Source: Rudanella lutea DSM 19387 (GTDB taxonomy: Bacteria > Bacteroidota > Bacteroidia > Cytophagales > Spirosomataceae). From it: a stretch of DNA of 64,000 nt. Made by a program: the position numbers and the translations under genes. The stretch is from assembly GCF_000383955.1 (NCBI RefSeq), contig NZ_KB913013.1, forward strand, positions 1,766,277 to 1,830,276, read 5' to 3'. Shown here one piece after another: positions 59,850 to 64,000 of this stretch; position 1 is the stretch's first letter; the number at the start of each line of letters is the position of its first letter. The notes under the pieces are model-generated. The model saw nothing but the letters and a program-made list of their open reading frames with translations. It was not told the origin of the DNA and made no database searches.

Positions 59850-59968
59850 TTAAGGTTTGTTGTTTTTAGTTTATTGTTTACTGCGTTCAGTTTACAGTTT
59901 TTGGGTGTCAGCTGAAACCTCACGACCTAACAAAAAACAATAAACCAAAAACCATGCACCAAATCCCG
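59850..59968. repeat. AT-rich palindromic microrepeat (TTTAGTTTATTGTTTAC words)
   Basis: GTTGTTTTTAGTTTATTGTT on the left, AACAAAAAACAATAAACCAA on the right. It runs to about ten bases before the pth start. Confidence 0.7.
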
Positions 59969-59979
59969 ACTACGTACCT

Positions 59980-60540
59980 ATGAAATTTCTGATTGTTGGC
60001 TTGGGCAATATTGGCCCCGAATACGCGCTTACCCGTCATAACGCCGGTTTTATGGTCCTCGACCGTATGGCCGCCCAGCACGGGTTTAGTTTTTCGATGA
60101 CTCGCCTGGCGTACACAGCCAAATGGTCGTACAAAGGAAAGCAACTATTTTTTATCAAGCCAACCACGTATATGAACCTGAGCGGCAAGGCCGTGCAGTA
60201 TTATTTGAAGAGCGAAAACATCCCGGTCGAGAACCTGCTCGTGATTACCGACGATAAAGACCTGCCCTTTGGTAAGCTGCGCATGAAACCCAAAGGGTCG
60301 GCCGGGGGGCACAACGGTCTGCGACATATCGACGAGGTGCTGGCCACGCAGGAATACGCCCGGTTGCGGTTTGGAATCGGAAATAATTATTCGAAAGGCC
60401 GACAGGTCGACTATGTGCTGGGGCAGTTCCCTGACGACGAATTAGACCAATTGCCGACCGTGCTTGACAGAGCAGCCGATGCTGTGCTCAGTTTTTGTAC
60501 TATGGGCATACAACAAGCCATGAATAATTTTAACCAATGA
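59980..60540 (+). CDS. pth: Peptidyl-tRNA hydrolase
   Basis: 186 residues. FLIVGLGNIGPEYALTRHNAGF with the catalytic His20, KPTTYMNLSGKAV, TDDKDLPFGKLRMKPKGSAGGHNGLRHI and LRFGIG are the family's conserved blocks. It releases peptides from prematurely dropped peptidyl-tRNA. The AT-rich repeat directly upstream leaves almost no room for a leader. Confidence 0.96.
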   Translation: MKFLIVGLGNIGPEYALTRHNAGFMVLDRMAAQHGFSFSMTRLAYTAKWSYKGKQLFFIKPTTYMNLSGKAVQYYLKSENIPVENLLVITDDKDLPFGKLRMKPKGSAGGHNGLRHIDEVLATQEYARLRFGIGNNYSKGRQVDYVLGQFPDDELDQLPTVLDRAADAVLSFCTMGIQQAMNNFNQ

Positions 60541-60690
60541 TATAACTTTATAAAGAATTTTCATTTTTTGCAAAATATTATTTTCTTCTCATGAACTAAG
60601 CCTGAAGTAAAATAAAATTCTGCTTTTAAGTTTCTAACAGTAAGTCAATTAAGATAAATACCGATTTACAGCATATTGTGCAGAATATTG

Positions 60691-60762
60691 TTTCGTATTG
60701 AGCCCATAAAGTTTTTGTAAAATGAAAACTTCGAGGGACATTTGTGCGTTCTCAATACGAAA
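60691..60762 (+). repeat. Nested inverted repeats in the 5' region of the 60781 gene
   Basis: Outer perfect 12-bp arms TTTCGTATTGAG (60691-60702) and CTCAATACGAAA (60751-60762), with inner AAGTTTT and AAAACTT arms. They end 18 bases before the ATG. The rest of 60541-60780 is AT-rich without a gene. Confidence 0.65.
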
Positions 60763-60780
60763 TCAAAATAGAACAAAACA

Positions 60781-61221
60781 ATGAAATCGCGTGTTATCTT
60801 TGCATCATTGATTCTTGGATTAGGGTTGATGATTAGTGAGTCAAGCGCGGCTACCACCATATTTGATGATAGCCCGGCTTCAGCTAAGCCGGCAAACGCA
60901 CTACTCGTAAATGGTTCTGAAAAGCTATTCGCTCTTTTTGTGGAGCAAAAGCTGAACAATTTCACGAAAAAGTCGAGCTGGCAAAACTTTATGAGCGTAG
61001 TCTCGTTGTATAATCAAAACCCGGTTGCTGTCCTGTCTCTCGACGAGGCAAGCCGTAAAAAGTTCAACGAAGCAAACGTTCAACTGAGTAACGAATTAGC
61101 TAAGAGCAACGGAAACCTGGAGGTGACCCGTTGGGCTAACCAGGCCAATCAAACTGCGCGGATGATTAATCTGTTGTGGAATGTAGAGGCCGAAGCCAGC
61201 AAAACTCCTGACGCTGAGTAG
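60781..61221 (+). CDS. Exported protein of unknown function
   Basis: 146 residues with a signal peptide (VIFASLILGLGLMISESSAA). The mature protein is short and mostly helical (VLSLDEASRKKFNEANVQLS, NELAKSNGNLEVTRWANQAN) with no recognised domain and no cysteines. Its 5' region carries nested inverted repeats, which suggests control at the transcript level. It ends at a strong terminator. Confidence 0.65.
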   Translation: MKSRVIFASLILGLGLMISESSAATTIFDDSPASAKPANALLVNGSEKLFALFVEQKLNNFTKKSSWQNFMSVVSLYNQNPVAVLSLDEASRKKFNEANVQLSNELAKSNGNLEVTRWANQANQTARMINLLWNVEAEASKTPDAE

Positions 61222-61318
61222 ATTAAATTATCTACCAATTTTGTCAGGTTTCTGGAACAGAAAAGGGTAAAAGTTAGTTTTTCATGTAGAAAAGGTTAAG
61301 GGTTTAGGAATAGTCAGT

Positions 61319-61357
61319 ATAAGGCCATCTGCACGATCAGGTGGCCTTATCTTTTTT
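61319..61357 (+). terminator. Intrinsic terminator
   Basis: ATAAGGCCATCTG/CAGGTGGCCTTAT stem (one G-T pair) followed by CTTTTTTA. Confidence 0.85.
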
Positions 61358-61368
61358 ATATCCTATTT

Positions 61369-62571
61369 CTAGTAATTTTTCCCGGCTCCTCCCCCACCAA
61401 AATCGCCCCCACCATAGCGCAGGTCGGGCTGCCGGTCGAGCGTAGCGCCGGTTGTTGAAATAAGGCTCAACGTCTCGGCATTCAGGAAAAATTGCCGGGG
61501 CGATTCTTCGTCGGGCACATCGGTAAAACCCCGGCGCGGCTGCCGCAGGTACCGAATCAACCATACCGCTACGGCTATCATCCCAAACCCGACTATTGTC
61601 AGGTAAACCGACAACGGCCCCACCGGGTAGTAATACCGCACCGTACTGACGGCAGCTGCTATTCCCAGGATTCCCAGAATAATCAGGAGCCGGTTTTTCT
61701 GCCGGATACCCAGCCAACCGTAAAGGCCGGGAAAAAAGAACGTCAAAAACCAGAACAACAGCCCGAACCGAATAGGAGGTGCTTCGGCATTACCGTAAAC
61801 ACCCGGCACCGGGTCGGCGAGTAAACCATTCAGTTCACGCACCACAAAATAGTTGCCAGAGGCCGCCAGCACGCCCAACGACACCCAATCGGCAATTCCA
61901 AACGCATCGGCGTAGTAATCGGGGTTTGGAACAACGCGTTTGAGCCGGCTTAGCCCGAACCAAACCAGCGCCGAAACCGCCATCAGCACAAACGGCAAGG
62001 CCAGACGGCCCCACGGAAACTCAAGCAAACCGGAGAAAATAGCCCCATAAAATGCCAGTATGGCGATAAACATCAGAATCACATCGCCGTAATACCAGAC
62101 AAAGCCCAGCAGGAGCGGCACGGCCAGCAAACACCGTAACCAGAACGGAATCTCGCCCGGCAGCACCACGTTGAATGCGGCCAGCAAAAACGCGGCTCCC
62201 ATGACAACCAGGGCGTTGTCGGGGCCACTTCGATAAAAATGATACCGGCCGATAAGCCCATGGGCAAGCAACAACATGCCTACCCCTACCACAGTATTAA
62301 ACACCCCAAACGCATTGGCCTGATCGACCAGACCGCTCAGAAAAAGCATCAGTAGTGCGTAAGCCCCCCCCACGGCAATACCCGTAAAAATAAAGGCCCC
62401 GATCTCCGAGAAAATGTTGTTTTCCCGAAACGATACCGGATAGGCCTGCCTAACAGCGGCCAGTTGTTCGGGCTTCAGGAGCCCTTCGCGTTGCCAACGT
62501 TCGGCCTGTTGGCGTACCAACCGGTTGCGAACGTGTTCGGGATTGTATGCTTTCAATAGCGGAAATGTCAA
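61369..62571 (-). CDS. Multi-pass membrane protein with glycine-rich tail
   Basis: 400 residues. A short N-terminal helical part (ERWQREGLLKPEQLAAVRQA) like that of DUF2157 proteins precedes about ten membrane helices. The C-terminal cytoplasmic end closes with RYGGGDFGGGGAGKNY, a glycine run seen in some Bacteroidota membrane proteins. No function is known. It starts 37 bases after the DUF2157 gene upstream, so the two probably form one operon and may make a complex. Confidence 0.7.
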   Translation of the reverse strand: MTFPLLKAYNPEHVRNRLVRQQAERWQREGLLKPEQLAAVRQAYPVSFRENNIFSEIGAFIFTGIAVGGAYALLMLFLSGLVDQANAFGVFNTVVGVGMLLLAHGLIGRYHFYRSGPDNALVVMGAAFLLAAFNVVLPGEIPFWLRCLLAVPLLLGFVWYYGDVILMFIAILAFYGAIFSGLLEFPWGRLALPFVLMAVSALVWFGLSRLKRVVPNPDYYADAFGIADWVSLGVLAASGNYFVVRELNGLLADPVPGVYGNAEAPPIRFGLLFWFLTFFFPGLYGWLGIRQKNRLLIILGILGIAAAVSTVRYYYPVGPLSVYLTIVGFGMIAVAVWLIRYLRQPRRGFTDVPDEESPRQFFLNAETLSLISTTGATLDRQPDLRYGGGDFGGGGAGKNY

Positions 62572-62608
62572 GGCTCAGCCCTAAACGGCTATCTCCCCAC
62601 ACAGGGCG

Positions 62609-63604
62609 TCAATTGGGTGGGGTTGTTTTGGTCCGTGTAGCCTCCGGGCTGATGGTTTGTTTTTTGTACGTCAGCAAATAAGCCACCAATCCCCCCCCCG
62701 ACAGCAACAGGTAAAATGTTGACACGTATTCGTCGGGGTGCAGGTAGTGAAACAGCAAATAACTCAGGCCAATATAGCCATACACGGCCGCCATCAACCC
62801 AAACAGAAACGACTGCTCCCGACGGGCGTAGCGGTCAAACAGTACACAGGCCAGGGCCAGGCCGGCCGCAAACAGCAACCGTAACGGCGGTACGTTGAAC
62901 ATACCCGCCAGCAGGGCTACCAGCAACAGGTTGCCAATCACAAGCAGGTACGAGAACGTGAAATGGGGCTTGATGCCCCGCCGTTGAAGCAACAGTGCGG
63001 CCCCAATGACTACCCCGCTCAGCATCAGGGCCGAGTAAATCACCCGCTCGTCGAAAAAGTTGGTTTTCAGGTATAGATCCAGCGGGCGTACCGTGACCCC
63101 CACCCAGGCCATAAGAGCCGTGAGGCCCATGCCCAACACGCCCCGGTGATCGAACCGGTAGGCCAGAGCCAGAAACAGAATCGCCGGCAAAAACGTCACA
63201 AGCCCGTACCGCTCGCCAAACACGGTGTACTCGTACTGCGCGTACCCTTCAAGCGACAGAAACAGCAAACACCCCAGCACCAGCGCATAATCGCCAAATG
63301 GTGACTGCGACTGCGTGAGGGCGGGTGTCCAGGGCGGCCGCACATACCAGGCGTAGGCAAAGGCCGCCAAGCACAACAGGCCGATACCGGCCAGAATGGT
63401 CAGGTGACCAAGTGCGTCGTAGTTTTCGTAGATCAGCAGGCCCAGTCCTGAGCTCATGAACAGAATTCCGACGTACAGCACCGAGCGCAACTCCCAATGC
63501 AGCGAAAACGGCCGTTCGCGCTCTACACGGTCGATCAGCGCGTGTTGATCGGTTGGTAAAATCCCCCGTTCATGCAGTTGGTCCAGGATCTCTTTAGGGG
63601 ACAT
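62609..63604 (-). CDS. DUF2157 family membrane protein
   Basis: 331 residues from ATG 63604. The N-terminal cytoplasmic segment (LDQLHERGILPTDQHALIDRVERER) and ten or so membrane helices fit DUF2157. The role of the family is unknown. The longer frame from 63679 would run across the divergent nuclease start and is rejected. It is the first gene of the operon with 61369-62571. Confidence 0.75.
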   Translation of the reverse strand: MSPKEILDQLHERGILPTDQHALIDRVERERPFSLHWELRSVLYVGILFMSSGLGLLIYENYDALGHLTILAGIGLLCLAAFAYAWYVRPPWTPALTQSQSPFGDYALVLGCLLFLSLEGYAQYEYTVFGERYGLVTFLPAILFLALAYRFDHRGVLGMGLTALMAWVGVTVRPLDLYLKTNFFDERVIYSALMLSGVVIGAALLLQRRGIKPHFTFSYLLVIGNLLLVALLAGMFNVPPLRLLFAAGLALACVLFDRYARREQSFLFGLMAAVYGYIGLSYLLFHYLHPDEYVSTFYLLLSGGGLVAYLLTYKKQTISPEATRTKTTPPN

Positions 63605-63631
63605 ATTCGCCTGATTTGGTGTTATACAAGT

Positions 63632-64000
63632 ATGCTCGGTCGCCAGAAAACGCCCCTTACACCCCGGTATTATCTGCACAATTTCCGCTACGTCCTCGAC
63701 TTTGTCAAGCGGCTTTACGGCTCGTTACTCAACGAAGCCGAAACGGATTTTGTCTATCGGTTCGACGCCTTGAGTGAGGATGCGCAATGTTTGTTTGTGC
63801 GGTTCAGCAACCGCAAAGGACTGTTTTTTCGGGTAAACAAACTACAATATGCCGAGATAACTGACCTACCGGCTGCCCTGACCGAGCTACTGCAAACCGG
63901 CTTTGTGGAGCGTCTGTCGGCTCACCACGAGGTTATGGGGCAGGATGCCCTGAGCGTTTTCACAAAGCCCGAACTGCTCTCGCTACTGCCACTCGAACCT
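63632..64000 (+). CDS. FAN1-like VRR-NUC nuclease, 3' end outside the window
   Basis: ATG 63632 opens a frame that runs to the window edge (123 residues). LTPRYYLHNFRYVLDFVKRL, YGSLLNEAETDFVYRFDALS and AQCLFVRFSNRKGLFFRVNK followed by LQYAEITDLPAALTELLQTG match the N-terminal part of FAN1-type structure-specific nucleases, whose VRR-NUC catalytic domain would lie beyond base 64000. These enzymes cut branched DNA, for example at interstrand cross-links. It diverges from the DUF2157 gene with 27 bases between the two starts. Confidence 0.8.
   Translation, partial: MLGRQKTPLTPRYYLHNFRYVLDFVKRLYGSLLNEAETDFVYRFDALSEDAQCLFVRFSNRKGLFFRVNKLQYAEITDLPAALTELLQTGFVERLSAHHEVMGQDALSVFTKPELLSLLPLEP

Noticed and set aside
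60795-60802. TATCTTTG as a promoter box
   Set aside because: It lies inside codons 5-8 of a good signal peptide and has no -33 element; taken as a chance match.

Overview
The window looks like a chromosomal segment of a Bacteroidota bacterium of the order Cytophagales (Spirosoma-like). This is inferred from the SusC/SusD/SusE glycan-uptake genes, FAN1- and SMUG2-type repair proteins, a two-subunit CysD/CysN ATP sulfurylase, DUF2157 membrane proteins, the lack of Shine-Dalgarno sequences, and repeated use of the Bacteroidota promoter (TTG about 18-21 bases before TAnnTTTG). Most of the window is moderately GC-rich; two AT-rich islands (about 14.4-16.3 kb and 36.0-38.5 kb) stand out. No rRNA, tRNA, CRISPR array or phage was seen.

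Layout. 0-6 kb: end of a Crp/Fnr regulator, a HEAT-repeat gene broken by an in-frame stop, a sugar-nucleotide epimerase, TerC and a lone nuoN. 6-14 kb: a CUB/YadA/S74 surface protein, two glycosyltransferases, a membrane LytTR regulator and secreted or membrane proteins of unclear role. 14-16 kb: an AT-rich island with a gamma-glutamyltransferase remnant and a DUF6973-like lipoprotein next to a small outer-membrane protein. 17.5-25.7 kb: a starch-type uptake locus, in which a membrane-bound AraC regulator with two carbohydrate-binding-like modules precedes susC, susD and susE. 25.9-29 kb: SMUG2-type glycosylase, Rad52-like annealing protein, DUF819 transporter and a YdeI-like protein.

29-41.5 kb is a sulfur assimilation region: TSUP transporter, metZ, a Gfo/Idh oxidoreductase, cysH (iron-sulfur, APS-reductase type), cysD, cysN, then sulfite reductase and the siroheme methyltransferase. 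Together they take sulfate to sulfide and on to homocysteine. A 2.5 kb island of decayed insertion sequences, a second DUF6973-like gene and a pseudogene lies between cysN and sulfite reductase. The TSUP and sulfite reductase genes share an unusual leader layout: -7 box, CTACACTTC word, hairpin with T-run, AT-rich palindrome, start codon, at nearly equal spacing.

41.5-64 kb is mostly housekeeping: esterase, nitrilase-family amidohydrolase, hisS, a 51-residue basic protein, a glycosyltransferase, hemL, an LpoA-like lipoprotein-type protein, yidC, pyrG, a DinB-like protein, an FdhF-like molybdoenzyme with fdhD, pyrR, pth, two multi-pass membrane proteins and the start of a FAN1/VRR-NUC nuclease.

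Throughout, intergenic gaps carry 60-130 bp palindromes whose arms are degenerate reiterations of a short word. At least sixteen are present, several with related central cores, and they sit between genes of the cys and sus operons. They are the most pervasive unexplained structure in the window.
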